From Dehalococcoidia bacterium (GTDB lineage Bacteria > Chloroflexota > Dehalococcoidia > Tepidiformales > Tepidiformaceae), in contig JADYYG010000027.1 in NCBI GenBank assembly GCA_020853755.1, positions 1 to 64,000 of the forward strand: a stretch of 64,000 nt of DNA. The letters run 5' to 3'. Below, in pieces: positions 1-8,711 of this stretch. The notes beneath the pieces are model-generated. The model did no database searches and was not told where the DNA came from. It was given only the letters and a program-made list of their open reading frames with translations. Each line of letters opens with the position of its first letter. Within the stretch, counting starts at the first letter, position 1. Made by a program: the position numbers and the translations under genes.

Positions 1-3000
1 GAAGGCGGCATCGACGTCCTCAAGGTCGAAACCTGCCAGGACCTCCTCCAGACCAAGGCCTACCTGACCGCCTGCGAGCAGGCCTTCGAGTTCACCGGCA
101 AGCGCATCCCGGTCATCGCCAGCGTTACCATCGAGACGACCGGCACGATGCTCCTCGGCTCGGACATCGCCTGCGCGCTGACCTCCCTGGAACCGATCGA
201 TGTCGTGGACATCATCGGCATCAACTGCGCGACCGGACCGGAACAGATGACCGAGCACGTGCGTTATCTCGCCGAGCACTCGCGCCGCCCGGTGTTCATC
301 GGCCCGAACGCTGGCCTCCCGGAAGTCGTCGATGGCCAGGCCTGCTACACCCTGACCGACGAGCAGTTCTCGAAATACCAGCACACGTTCATCACCGAAT
401 TCGGGACGAACATCGTCGCCGGCTGCTGCGGCACGACCCCGGCGATGTTCGCGGCCGCCATCGCCGCAATCGGCCGGCGTGCCCCGGAGTTCCGGCCGGC
501 CCGCGCCGAGTTCCTCCGCGGCCAGCACGCGCCCTATGAGGCAAACGTCTCCTCCATCTACCAGAGCGTGCCGATCGAACAGGACATCTCGTTCCTCGTC
601 ATCGGCGAGCGCACGAACGCGACCGGTTCGCGCGCCTTCCGCGACCTCCTCCTCGCCGAGGACCTCGATGGCATCGTCGCCCTCGCCCGCGAGCAGGCGG
701 CCGAAGGCGCGCACGTCATCGACGTGATGGTCGACTACGTGGGCCGCGACGGCGTCGTCGATATGGACCGGGTGGCCTCGGCGCTGCGCACGCAGAGCAC
801 GCTCCCGCTCGTCTTCGACAGCACCGAGCCGCCGGTCATCGAGACCGCGCTCAAGCTCTACGGCGGCAAGGCCATCGTGAACTCGATCAACCTGGAAGAC
901 GGCGAGCGGAAGATTCGCCGCGTGCTCCCGTTGATCAAGCGCCACGGCGCCGCCGCCATCGCCCTCACCATCGACGAAGAGGGCCAGGCGCGCACGACCG
1001 AGTGGAAGCTGCGCGTCGCCCGCCGCATCTACGACCTCGCCGTCGGCGAGTACGGCATGGAACCCGGCGACCTGCTCTTCGACTTCCTCACGTTCCCGCT
1101 TTCGGGCGGCCAGGAAGACCTCCGCCGTGACGCGATGGAGACCTTCAACGCGATCAAGCAGATGAAGGCGGAGTTCCCCGGCGTCCATACCACGCTCGGC
1201 GTTTCGAACTGCTCGTTTGGGCTGAAACCGGCGGCCCGGCGCGTGCTCAACTCGGTGTTCCTCTTCGAAGCCATCGACCACGGCCTCGATTCGGCCATCG
1301 TGAACGCGAAGCAGATCGTGCCGCTCAACCGCATCCCGGAAGAGCAGCTGAACACCGCGCGTGACCTCATCTATGACCGCCGCCGCGAAGGGTACGACCC
1401 GCTCACGCACTTCATTTCTCTCTTCGAAAACGAAGCGGCGAGCAAGGCCGAGAAGGTCGACCGCTCGACGCTGCCTGTGGAAGAGCGCCTCAAGCAGCGC
1501 ATCATCGACGGCGACCGGCGCGGCCTCGACGATGACCTCGCCGAGGCGCTCACCCGCTTCGACCCGCTGACCATCATCAATGAGCACCTGCTCGACGGCA
1601 TGCGCGTGGTTGGCGAACTGTTCGGCGCGGGCAAGATGCAACTCCCGTTCGTCCTGCAGTCGGCCGAGACGATGAAGCAGTCCGTCGCCTACCTCGAACC
1701 GTACATGGAGAAGAGCGAGGGTTCGACGAAGGGCCGTGTTGTCCTCGCCACCGTCCGCGGCGACGTCCACGACATCGGCAAGAACCTCGTCGACATCATC
1801 CTCAGCAACAACGGCTACACGACATTCAACATCGGCATCAAGCAGCCGATCCAGAGCATCATCGAGAAGGCCCAGGAGGTGGAGGCTGACGCTATCGGCC
1901 TCTCCGGGTTGCTGGTGAAGAGCACCGTCGTGATGCGCGAGGACCTGGAAGAGCTGAACAGCCGGGAACTGTTCCACTACCCGGTCATCCTCGGCGGGGC
2001 CGCGCTCACCCGGCGTTACGTCGAAGACGACCTGCGGCGGCTCTACAAGGGTGTGGTCTACTACGCCCAGGACGCCTTCGAAGGCCTCGCGACGCTCGAA
2101 AAGGTGGTGCCCGCAGCCCGCGAAGGTCGCCCGCTCCCGGTGCTTACCCGCGGCGGCGCCGAAGTCACCGTGGACTCGGTCTACGACCCGGTGCAGGTGA
2201 CCGCTCCCGGGACCGACACCTCGAACCTCGACGAGTACGTGAAGACCGAGACCACCCGGGACGTGCCGATTCCGACGCCGCCGTTCTGGGGCAGCCGTGT
2301 GGTCCGAGGTCTCCCCCTGCGCGACATCTACCCGTGGATCAACGAGACCCAGCTCTTCCGCGGCCAGTGGCAGTACCAGCGCGGCGAACGGTCGGACATC
2401 GAGTACAACGCCTTCGTCGATGAGGAAGTGCGGCCGGTCTTCCGGCGCTGGGCGGAACAGGCCATCTCCGACCAGTTGCTCGTGCCCCAGGTGGTCTACG
2501 GCTACTTCCCCTGCCTCGCCGACAAGAACGAACTGGTCTGCTGGCCCGAACTGCGCGACGGCAAGCCAGCCGGCCAGCCAGTCCGCCTCAAGTACCCGCG
2601 CCAGTCCACCGGCCAGCGCAAGTGCATCGCCGACTTCTTCCGTTCGATGGAGGAAGCCGCGGCGGGCGGGCCGCAGTACGACGTGGTCGGCCTGACGCTC
2701 GTCACCATGGGCTCGAAGGCGAGCGAGTTTTCGCAGGAGCTGTTCAAGGGGAACGAGTACCGCGACTACCTGCACTGGCATGGCTTCTCGGTCGAAAGCG
2801 CTGAGGCCCTCGCCGAGATGTGGCACAAGCGAGTGCGCGAGGAACTCGGCATCGCCGGCAAGGACTCGCCGGTCATGAAAGAGCTGTTCCAGGCCCACTA
2901 CCAGGGCGCGCGCTACTCGTTTGGTTACCCGGCCTGCCCGGACCTCGAACAGCAGGTCCACATCCGCGACCTGTTGCAGCCCGAGCGCATCGGTGTCGAA

Positions 3001-3090
3001 CTGAGCGAGACGTTCATGTGGCATCCCGAACAGACGACGGCGGCCGTGGTGGTCCACCACCCCGAGGCGCGCTATTTCGTGGTCAAGTAG
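1..3090 (+). CDS. metH: B12-dependent methionine synthase (5' truncated by window edge)
   Basis: Transfers methyl from methyltetrahydrofolate via cobalamin to homocysteine in the cytoplasm. The frame is open from base 1, so the first roughly 165 residues lie outside the window. Domains in order: end of the homocysteine-binding barrel with the zinc cysteines in INCATG and GCCGTTP; pterin-binding barrel (about 590-1400); B12 cap helices (about 1480-1720); B12-binding domain with the DxHxxG motif in GDVHDIGKN (about 1760); and the C-terminal AdoMet reactivation domain with RYSFGYPACPD near 2910-2950. All modules of a full-length MetH are present after the truncation and no frameshift is visible. 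The stop is TAG at 3088-3090. The next gene follows on the same strand. Confidence 0.97.
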   Translation, partial: EGGIDVLKVETCQDLLQTKAYLTACEQAFEFTGKRIPVIASVTIETTGTMLLGSDIACALTSLEPIDVVDIIGINCATGPEQMTEHVRYLAEHSRRPVFIGPNAGLPEVVDGQACYTLTDEQFSKYQHTFITEFGTNIVAGCCGTTPAMFAAAIAAIGRRAPEFRPARAEFLRGQHAPYEANVSSIYQSVPIEQDISFLVIGERTNATGSRAFRDLLLAEDLDGIVALAREQAAEGAHVIDVMVDYVGRDGVVDMDRVASALRTQSTLPLVFDSTEPPVIETALKLYGGKAIVNSINLEDGERKIRRVLPLIKRHGAAAIALTIDEEGQARTTEWKLRVARRIYDLAVGEYGMEPGDLLFDFLTFPLSGGQEDLRRDAMETFNAIKQMKAEFPGVHTTLGVSNCSFGLKPAARRVLNSVFLFEAIDHGLDSAIVNAKQIVPLNRIPEEQLNTARDLIYDRRREGYDPLTHFISLFENEAASKAEKVDRSTLPVEERLKQRIIDGDRRGLDDDLAEALTRFDPLTIINEHLLDGMRVVGELFGAGKMQLPFVLQSAETMKQSVAYLEPYMEKSEGSTKGRVVLATVRGDVHDIGKNLVDIILSNNGYTTFNIGIKQPIQSIIEKAQEVEADAIGLSGLLVKSTVVMREDLEELNSRELFHYPVILGGAALTRRYVEDDLRRLYKGVVYYAQDAFEGLATLEKVVPAAREGRPLPVLTRGGAEVTVDSVYDPVQVTAPGTDTSNLDEYVKTETTRDVPIPTPPFWGSRVVRGLPLRDIYPWINETQLFRGQWQYQRGERSDIEYNAFVDEEVRPVFRRWAEQAISDQLLVPQVVYGYFPCLADKNELVCWPELRDGKPAGQPVRLKYPRQSTGQRKCIADFFRSMEEAAAGGPQYDVVGLTLVTMGSKASEFSQELFKGNEYRDYLHWHGFSVESAEALAEMWHKRVREELGIAGKDSPVMKELFQAHYQGARYSFGYPACPDLEQQVHIRDLLQPERIGVELSETFMWHPEQTTAAVVVHHPEARYFVVK

Positions 3091-3193
3091 CGGCGGCGCG
3101 CAGGCAGGGGCCGGCGGCTGGCCGCCGTGGAGCTCCGACGCCTTCCTCGATGCCCTGCGCGACAGCTACTTCCCGGATACCCAATCTGGGCTC

Positions 3194-4063
3194 GTGAGCG
3201 CTGGTGGGTATACGGTGCGGACGTTGGTGCGCCGCAACGGCCGCGCGGTCAGCGGGTTCTACCCGTTCCTCTTCTATCTCGAACCGCTCCCGGCCAGTCT
3301 GCCGGCCCGCGCGGTCAGCCACCTTTTCGACGTCGTCACGGCGGTGGTCCCCGCTTCAGTGGATGCATACCCCGGTCACGAAGTCGCCCCGTTCATCGAC
3401 TGGACGACTGTGACATCGTGGGAGAGCTTCCTTGCGAACTGCAGATCCCTCCCCGGCGTCGATTCGGTCGAGACGGTGGAACGAAAGCGCCGGGCCATCG
3501 AGAAGAAGCTCGGCACGTTCGAACTGGACCTCGATGACGACCGCGATGGCGTGTTCGAAACACTCCTGCGCTGGAAGCGGGAGCAGTATGCGCGCTCCCC
3601 GGGCTTCAATCCGCTTGCCTCGCCCCGGGCGCTCCAGTTCTACCGGGAGCTTCGCGGCCGTGGCGTCCTCCACGTCACAAGTTGTTGGGCGGCCGGCAGC
3701 CTGCTCGGCGGGAACCTCTACCTGCTCTCCGGCGGCCGGCGCATGACCCGGACCACGGTCTACAGCCCCGGGTTCGCGTCGCTCTCGCCCGGTTCGGTGA
3801 TGAGCCTGGCCGTGCTGCGGGCGAGCTTCGAAGCCGGCGATCGCGAATTCGACTACCTCTTCGGCCGCGAGGGCTACAAGTTCACCTACGCCACGCACAT
3901 GCGGGTCCTCGAACAGGTGGGGAAAGAGCCGCGGCTCGACCGGCTGGTGCGCACAGCCCGCGGCATCGCCGGGTCTGTCGTCCATGAGCACAGGATCCCC
4001 ATCGCTCCGGCGCAATTGAGGCGGCGCGGCGGTGCGCTCGCCGGTCGCATCACGCGGGGCTGA
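3194..4063 (+). CDS. FemAB/BioF2-like GNAT acyltransferase
   Basis: The protein has 289 residues from the GTG at 3194. The C-terminal half carries the layout of the Acetyltransf_6 (CelD/BioF2-like) fold: a segment SPGSVMSLAVL, then EFDYLFGREGYKFTYA, which matches the usual D-x-L-x-G-x-E-x-YK signature. Such proteins transfer acyl or aminoacyl groups; the substrate here is unknown. The frame stays open upstream into the metH stop and reads plausibly (for example SSDAFLDALRDSYFP at about 3128-3172) but has no ATG or GTG. The true start may be a rarer codon upstream, or the 5' end may be damaged. It sits 46 bases before an ATP-grasp gene on the same strand, so the two probably act together. Confidence 0.75.
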   Translation: MSAGGYTVRTLVRRNGRAVSGFYPFLFYLEPLPASLPARAVSHLFDVVTAVVPASVDAYPGHEVAPFIDWTTVTSWESFLANCRSLPGVDSVETVERKRRAIEKKLGTFELDLDDDRDGVFETLLRWKREQYARSPGFNPLASPRALQFYRELRGRGVLHVTSCWAAGSLLGGNLYLLSGGRRMTRTTVYSPGFASLSPGSVMSLAVLRASFEAGDREFDYLFGREGYKFTYATHMRVLEQVGKEPRLDRLVRTARGIAGSVVHEHRIPIAPAQLRRRGGALAGRITRG

Positions 4064-4109
4064 GCCTGGCCATTCCCGATAGCATGCGGATGACCGAAAA
4101 TCGCAGGCC

Positions 4110-5336
4110 GTGATGGATCTGCCGCCGGTTGTGCTGTTTCCGGGGGCGATCGAGTCCAGCCGCGCCCTCGCAGCCAAAGGTGTACGCGTTCTGGCCGCGG
4201 TTCAGGCTGACCATGCGGCCCTCCGCGCATCATCCTCGGTGGGGCGCATCATCCCCATGCCCGCCGAGTGGGACGAACGGCTCGACCGCTGGTTCGCGAG
4301 CGCGCCGTTCCCGGCTGAGGCAGTCATCCTGCCCGGGAACGACGATGCCGTGTGGTGGCTTGCTGCCCGCGGTCATCCGGCGGTGGCGACGTTCGAAGCC
4401 GTGCGGGATCTTACGGTGAAGTACCGGCTGTATCAGCAGTGCCTCGAAGCCGGGCTGCCGGCGCCGCGCACCTGGCTCGCCGAGCCAGGCACTGTGTTGC
4501 CGGCCGGACCGTTCCCGCTGGTCATCAAGCCACAGTCGCGCGTCGGCGGTCGCAGTTGGGTGCGTGGCCGTCTCGTCCGCAGCCCGGCTGAGTTGGAGGA
4601 GGGTCTCGCCTGGTTTCGCCGCGAAGTCACGCACGCGCCGCGTTTCCTCGCTGAGGACCCCATGCTGGCCCATCCCATCATCCAGGAGTACATCCGCAGG
4701 CCCGGCAACGAGGTCTACCACCTGACCGGCTACCGCAGCCGCGACGGCGATTCGGTGTTCGCGGCCCACCGGAAGCTGCTCCAGTACCCGCGTCGCTTCG
4801 GCAACGCCGCCTGCCTCGAGTCCGACGGCGTCGACTGCGAGCTTGCTGCCGGGTTGGGCCGCCTGCTCAGCCGGGTGGGATACCACGGCATCTTCGAGGC
4901 GGAGTTCGTCGAGGCGAACGGCCGGCGGATGCTCATCGACCTCAACCTGCGGCCCTATAACGGACTCACGCTCGAGGTACGGCGCGGGTACAACCTGCCC
5001 TGGTTCGCCTTCCTCGAAGCGGCGGGCGAAAGCAGCCGGCTGGCCGCCGAACTCGCGGCCGCCCGGGCCAGCAACCCGCCGCCGCTGGCCTGGTGCGATA
5101 ACCTCCGGTTCTGGTCGCTGCTCGCCGGGCAGACCGTGAGCGGCGGATTCTCGCCCCGCGAGGCGGCGACCTGGGCTGGATGGTGGCGTGGTCACCGGCA
5201 TGTGATGGTGGACCTGAACTTCGCTCGCGGCGACCAGCGTGCCGGGTTCGCCGCCGCAGGAATGTTCTTCGCGAACGCCATCCGGCGGCCTCGCAGCTTC
5301 CTCGGCGCCTACGTCCGCCGCGGGCTCGACCGGTAG
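4110..5336 (+). CDS. ATP-grasp domain protein (carboxylate-amine/thiol ligase type)
   Basis: A protein of about 408 residues; GTG at 4110 and ATG at 4113 are adjacent start choices. ATP-grasp hallmarks are visible: the P-loop-like segment PLVIKPQSRVGGRSW in the middle, the hinge IIQEYIRRPGNEVYHL, and the metal-binding C-terminal strand FEAEFVEANGRRMLIDLNLRPYNG with the acidic residue and Asn that bind Mg-ATP. The closest architecture is the carbamoyl-phosphate-synthase-like ATP-grasp used in small peptide or amide ligations. The acyl acceptor cannot be told from sequence. It follows the FemAB-like acyltransferase, suggesting a two-enzyme amide or ester conjugation step. Its 3' end overlaps a convergent reading frame. 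Confidence 0.85.
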   Translation: MMDLPPVVLFPGAIESSRALAAKGVRVLAAVQADHAALRASSSVGRIIPMPAEWDERLDRWFASAPFPAEAVILPGNDDAVWWLAARGHPAVATFEAVRDLTVKYRLYQQCLEAGLPAPRTWLAEPGTVLPAGPFPLVIKPQSRVGGRSWVRGRLVRSPAELEEGLAWFRREVTHAPRFLAEDPMLAHPIIQEYIRRPGNEVYHLTGYRSRDGDSVFAAHRKLLQYPRRFGNAACLESDGVDCELAAGLGRLLSRVGYHGIFEAEFVEANGRRMLIDLNLRPYNGLTLEVRRGYNLPWFAFLEAAGESSRLAAELAAARASNPPPLAWCDNLRFWSLLAGQTVSGGFSPREAATWAGWWRGHRHVMVDLNFARGDQRAGFAAAGMFFANAIRRPRSFLGAYVRRGLDR

Positions 5337-6097
5337 GGTTCGTCATCCTCTTTGTCTGGCGGTTGGTCTGTTTCGTCCCTCTCACCGTGAGAGGCGGCGA
5401 CCCGGCGGCGCCTCGGCCGGCGAGGCGGCTCACCCGCCAGGGATAGCAACGCGGCCGGAAGGTTGCCCGGCGTGTGCGTCGCGAACCCCGGGAACGCCGG
5501 ACCCGCTGCCCGCTCTCGCCAGCTGAGCACCGCGGCCAGTAACGCGGCCGCCGCGCGTTCGAACGCAGGCACGGCCGTTGAAGGTCCACCCGCGCCGGCC
5601 TGGCTCAGCAGCGCCCGCAGCGCACTTGCCCCCGCCTCCGCGTCGAACCGCGCGACGCCGGGCGGCAACTCACCTCCGGGCTCGCCAAGGAGCAGCCGCA
5701 CGAGCTCAGCGGCGGGCAGTGATTGAGTGGTCCCCGCGCCGGGAAACCCGCCCGGGAACCCGGTTGCCAACCGGGCCAGCAGCGTGCGAAGCGCCGCCAG
5801 CGGTTCGCGCAGGTTCGTGCCCGGCGGCGCTTCGAACACCGCGCGCAGGGCAGCTACGACCTCGTCCGGCGCCGGCAGGCCGGGGTAGCCACCGGGCTCG
5901 ACCAGCCGGAGCTGCCACGCGGCCGCGCGGGCTTCCGGCGAAAGCCGCACCTCGTCGCCGCCGAGGGACGCCGCCGGTGGGGCGCCTCGCTCGCCTGCGG
6001 GCGTCTTCGCCCTGCTCCCGAGCTCCTCCAGCATGCTGTCGCGCCGTTCGATGAACTGGCGTGCAACCTGCGCCTGGAGGCCGTTCTCGATGTTCAT
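5309..6097 (-). CDS. hypothetical proline/alanine-rich protein
   Basis: About 262 residues from the ATG at 6097 (MNIENGLQ). I do not recognise the family. The N-terminus is helical and charged (QARQFIERR-like), followed by a low-complexity stretch and the segment VRLSPEARAAA, which resembles the LSPEA motif seen in some flagellar or anti-sigma proteins, but that is weak. The middle is Leu/Ala/Pro-rich with two or three amphipathic helices. The last 37 residues are Arg-, Asp- and Glu-rich and look unlike a folded domain; they run through a 17-bp palindrome and overlap the 3' end of the ATP-grasp gene by 28 bases. The real C-terminus may be earlier and lost by frameshift. It is divergent from the protease gene downstream in map order. 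Confidence 0.5.
   Translation of the reverse strand: MNIENGLQAQVARQFIERRDSMLEELGSRAKTPAGERGAPPAASLGGDEVRLSPEARAAAWQLRLVEPGGYPGLPAPDEVVAALRAVFEAPPGTNLREPLAALRTLLARLATGFPGGFPGAGTTQSLPAAELVRLLLGEPGGELPPGVARFDAEAGASALRALLSQAGAGGPSTAVPAFERAAAALLAAVLSWRERAAGPAFPGFATHTPGNLPAALLSLAGEPPRRPRRRRVAASHGERDETDQPPDKEDDEPYRSSPRRT
5378..5394. repeat. 17-bp perfect palindrome, possible terminator or protein site
   Basis: CCTCTCAC and GTGAGAGG flank a single central base. It lies just past the ATP-grasp stop codon (5336) and inside the last codons of the convergent hypothetical gene. It could terminate transcription from either side; there is no clear T-run on the plus strand. Confidence 0.45.
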
Positions 6098-6210
6098 GGG
6101 CTCGCCATGGGTGTCGGCAACTTCGCGGCCGCCGGCGAGGGCTTTCCCCGCGCCTGTCACTGGACTGCCCCGGTAGCGCCGAGGGGACCGGCGCGGCACA
6201 CTTCGCAGCC

Positions 6211-7113
6211 ATGAAGAAACGACTCCCGGTCTTCGCGGCCGCTCTGTTCACGGCCGCTGTGCTCTGCCTCCCGGCGAACGTCCGCGCGGGCGACGGCGAT
6301 GGCGGTGTGGTCACCGGCACGTCCGTCATCGGCCTCGACGACCGCGTCCGCATTCAAGACACCACGGAGTTCCCCTTCAGCGCGATCGCCTACCTCGAAC
6401 TCGAGAACGAGGACGAGGAAGTCATCGGCTCGTGTACCGGCACGTTCATCGGCCCCAATACGCTGCTGACGGCGGGCCACTGCCTCTGGGATTCCGACGC
6501 TGAAGCCTGGGCGGCCTTTAACATCCGGGTCATCCCCGGCAAGGACGGCGACTACGAACCCTTCGGTTACGACTACGCCGATGACTGGTGGGTGCCGGAC
6601 CAGTACGCCGAGACCGGCCTCGGCGATTGGGACTGGGGCATCATCAAGCTCGGAACCGACGACCTCGCGCAGCAGACGGGCTGGTTCTCGGTGGCGGTGC
6701 TCAGCACCGAAGCGCTCGAAGTACCGGACTTCCGCCCGGTCATCGTGGGCTACCCCGGTGACAAGCCGGACGGCACGATGTGGGGCCTCATCCGGCCGTC
6801 GTTCCTCGCTGTGGATCCGTTCGAACTGTACTACGACATCGATACCGCCCCGGGGCAGAGCGGCTCGGCGATCTGGTCGGCACAGGACGGGCCTGACTTC
6901 GGCAAGGTCGTCGGAATCCACGTCCGCGGCGGCCAGACGAACACCGGGTCCCGCATCGATCAGCAGTTGCTGGACGATATCCTCCACGGCTGCGAACTGA
7001 TGGAGTGCACGATCGACGTTGCCGCGCCGTCAGGCCCAGAACCGGAACCGGAACCCGAGCCGCTTCCGGACCTGCCGTTCCGCAGCTATTCGGTGGCAAT
7101 CAGCCGCGATTGA
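6211..7113 (+). CDS. secreted trypsin-like (glutamyl endopeptidase/V8-type) serine protease
   Basis: 300 residues from the ATG at 6211, chosen because it begins a textbook signal peptide (MKKRLPVFAAALFTAAVL, cleavage near AGDGD). The chymotrypsin-fold triad is visible: His90 in TAGHC, Asp141 in GDWDWGIIKL and Ser217 in PGQSGSA. The GQSGS context and the CTGTFIGPNTLLTAGHC start of the domain match V8/glutamyl-endopeptidase-type peptidases. A PEPEPEPEP linker precedes a short C-terminal tail, perhaps a spacer to the envelope. The protein is predicted to be secreted. The MFS gene follows 47 bases later, but no functional link is evident. Confidence 0.9.
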   Translation: MKKRLPVFAAALFTAAVLCLPANVRAGDGDGGVVTGTSVIGLDDRVRIQDTTEFPFSAIAYLELENEDEEVIGSCTGTFIGPNTLLTAGHCLWDSDAEAWAAFNIRVIPGKDGDYEPFGYDYADDWWVPDQYAETGLGDWDWGIIKLGTDDLAQQTGWFSVAVLSTEALEVPDFRPVIVGYPGDKPDGTMWGLIRPSFLAVDPFELYYDIDTAPGQSGSAIWSAQDGPDFGKVVGIHVRGGQTNTGSRIDQQLLDDILHGCELMECTIDVAAPSGPEPEPEPEPLPDLPFRSYSVAISRD

Positions 7114-7160
7114 GGCGATACCCGCCTATCCGCAGTATTTTCCATCTGCCAAACTGTCGC

Positions 7161-8423
7161 ATGGCCCGCGGCGCTCTCGCCCATCGTGACTTCCGGCTGC
7201 TCCTGATCGGCTCGGGAGTGGTCAGTTTCGTCGCGCCGATGCAGTTCATCACCCAGATCTTCTGGATCCAGGATGCCTACCCGCATCGCGATGTGTTCTT
7301 CGTCGGCCTGTTGGGGGCGAGCCGGGGCGGCGCCATGCTCCTCTTCAGCCTCATCGGCGGCGCGTTCGCCGACCGGTTCGAACGGCGCAAAGTGCTGCTG
7401 GTCTGCGAATGCACCGCGCTCTGCATCAACGCGCTCATCGCCCTCCTGATGCTGACGAACCCCCTCGGCGACGCCACCATCGCGCTGCTGCTCGTGCTCA
7501 CCTTCGCGGCTGCCAGCAACATGGCTATCGATATCCCGACACGCACCGCGAGCACGCCTGCCGTCGTGGGCATGGAAGACCTGACGAGCGCGATCACGCT
7601 CCAGATGGTCGCCCAGCAGCTCACGTTCCCGCTGGCGCTGCCGCTCGTAGGATTCCTGAACTCGCAGATGAGCGGTGGCACGGTCTATTCGCTGACGCTG
7701 CTGGCGTGGGTGTTGATCATCCCGATGATCGCCGCGCTCCGCTTCCGCAGCGTCGGGTCGGCGGACCGGCGGCAGGGCATGGTCGGCAACATCCGCTCGG
7801 GGCTTTCCTACGCGCGTTCCGACGCCACGATCTTCGGCGTGGTTGCCGCCGTGTTCGCCATGCAGTGCATCGGCATGCCCGGCCCCTCGACGCTTGGGCC
7901 GGTCTGGATGCGCGACGTGATGGAACTTTCGAAGGCCCAGTTCGGCTTCATGGCGATGACATGGGGCCTCGGGACCTTCGTCGCCTCGTTCTTCTTCGCC
8001 TTCCGGCGGGCATTCGCGACGCGCGGCCTCACGCTCTGCCTGACGACAGTTGGGTTTGCGGTCTGCGCCATCGTGTTCGCCCATTCGCGATCGATCCCGG
8101 TTACGGCCGTTGTGAACTTCGGGCTGGGCTTCTGCCTCGTCGGCACGATGGTAACGGCATCGACCATCGTGCAGCAGGCGGTGAAGGACGAGATGCGCGG
8201 CCGCGTGCTCGGGCTGTTCCCGCTGATGATGGGCGGTTCGATGTTGATGGCCGCGCCGGTCAGCGCCTTCGGCCAGGCGTTCGGGCTACCGCTCACCTTC
8301 GCCCTGCTCGCCTGGCTCACGCTCGCGGCGACCACCTCGGTGGTGATTCGCCAGCCCTCGCTGCGGCGAGCCGGCACGGGCGGGCCGATTGCCGTCCCCG
8401 TGCCCGCGGCCGCCCGCGAGTAG
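7161..8423 (+). CDS. MFS transporter
   Basis: 420 residues from the ATG at 7161. Roughly twelve hydrophobic helices are visible, with the MFS loop 2-3 motif in GGAFADRFERRKVLL and a repeat of it around the centre. The overall pattern (small, no periplasmic domain) fits the MFS_3/enterobactin-exporter-like group of efflux permeases. The substrate cannot be told. Reading frames further upstream run through the protease gene and are not credible; ATG at 7161 begins MARGALAHRDFRLLL, the usual MFS N-terminus. It ends 17 bases before the stop of the convergent MoaD-like gene. Confidence 0.9.
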   Translation: MARGALAHRDFRLLLIGSGVVSFVAPMQFITQIFWIQDAYPHRDVFFVGLLGASRGGAMLLFSLIGGAFADRFERRKVLLVCECTALCINALIALLMLTNPLGDATIALLLVLTFAAASNMAIDIPTRTASTPAVVGMEDLTSAITLQMVAQQLTFPLALPLVGFLNSQMSGGTVYSLTLLAWVLIIPMIAALRFRSVGSADRRQGMVGNIRSGLSYARSDATIFGVVAAVFAMQCIGMPGPSTLGPVWMRDVMELSKAQFGFMAMTWGLGTFVASFFFAFRRAFATRGLTLCLTTVGFAVCAIVFAHSRSIPVTAVVNFGLGFCLVGTMVTASTIVQQAVKDEMRGRVLGLFPLMMGGSMLMAAPVSAFGQAFGLPLTFALLAWLTLAATTSVVIRQPSLRRAGTGGPIAVPVPAAARE

Positions 8424-8440
8424 CTGGTTCGCCCCTTGTC

Positions 8441-8701
8441 CTAGCCCCCTGCCAGGCTCGGCAGGATCCAGACGTCGGCGTCTGCAGGGACAGGGACGTC
8501 GACGACCTTCGCTTCCATGTCACCGATAGCGATCATGATTTCCGGGAGGATCCCGGTGAGGTCGCTGATGCGGCCGTTGAGGCCGGGCTGCTGCCGTACC
8601 ACGTCGGCGAGGACTTCGCGCAACGTGGAACCGGCGGCCTCCATCGTCTGGAGGCCGCCGGCCAGTGGTTGCAGCAGCGCCGGGATGTGTACCGTCGCCA
8701 C
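8441..8701 (-). CDS. MoaD/ThiS-family sulfur carrier-like protein
   Basis: 86 residues with the ubiquitin-like beta-grasp pattern of MoaD: an early VHIPALLQPLAGG strand, the LREVLADVVRQQPGL helix, and a C-terminal double glycine (SLAGG then stop). The GG tail is the residue pair adenylated and thiocarboxylated in MoaD and ThiS. It lies 10 bases after the molybdenum subunit of a hydroxylase operon on the same strand. It may therefore supply sulfur for molybdopterin or for the terminal sulfido ligand; that role is inferred. No MoaE or MoeB partner is in the window. Confidence 0.85.
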   Translation of the reverse strand: MATVHIPALLQPLAGGLQTMEAAGSTLREVLADVVRQQPGLNGRISDLTGILPEIMIAIGDMEAKVVDVPVPADADVWILPSLAGG

Positions 8702-8711
8702 AGAATTATCC

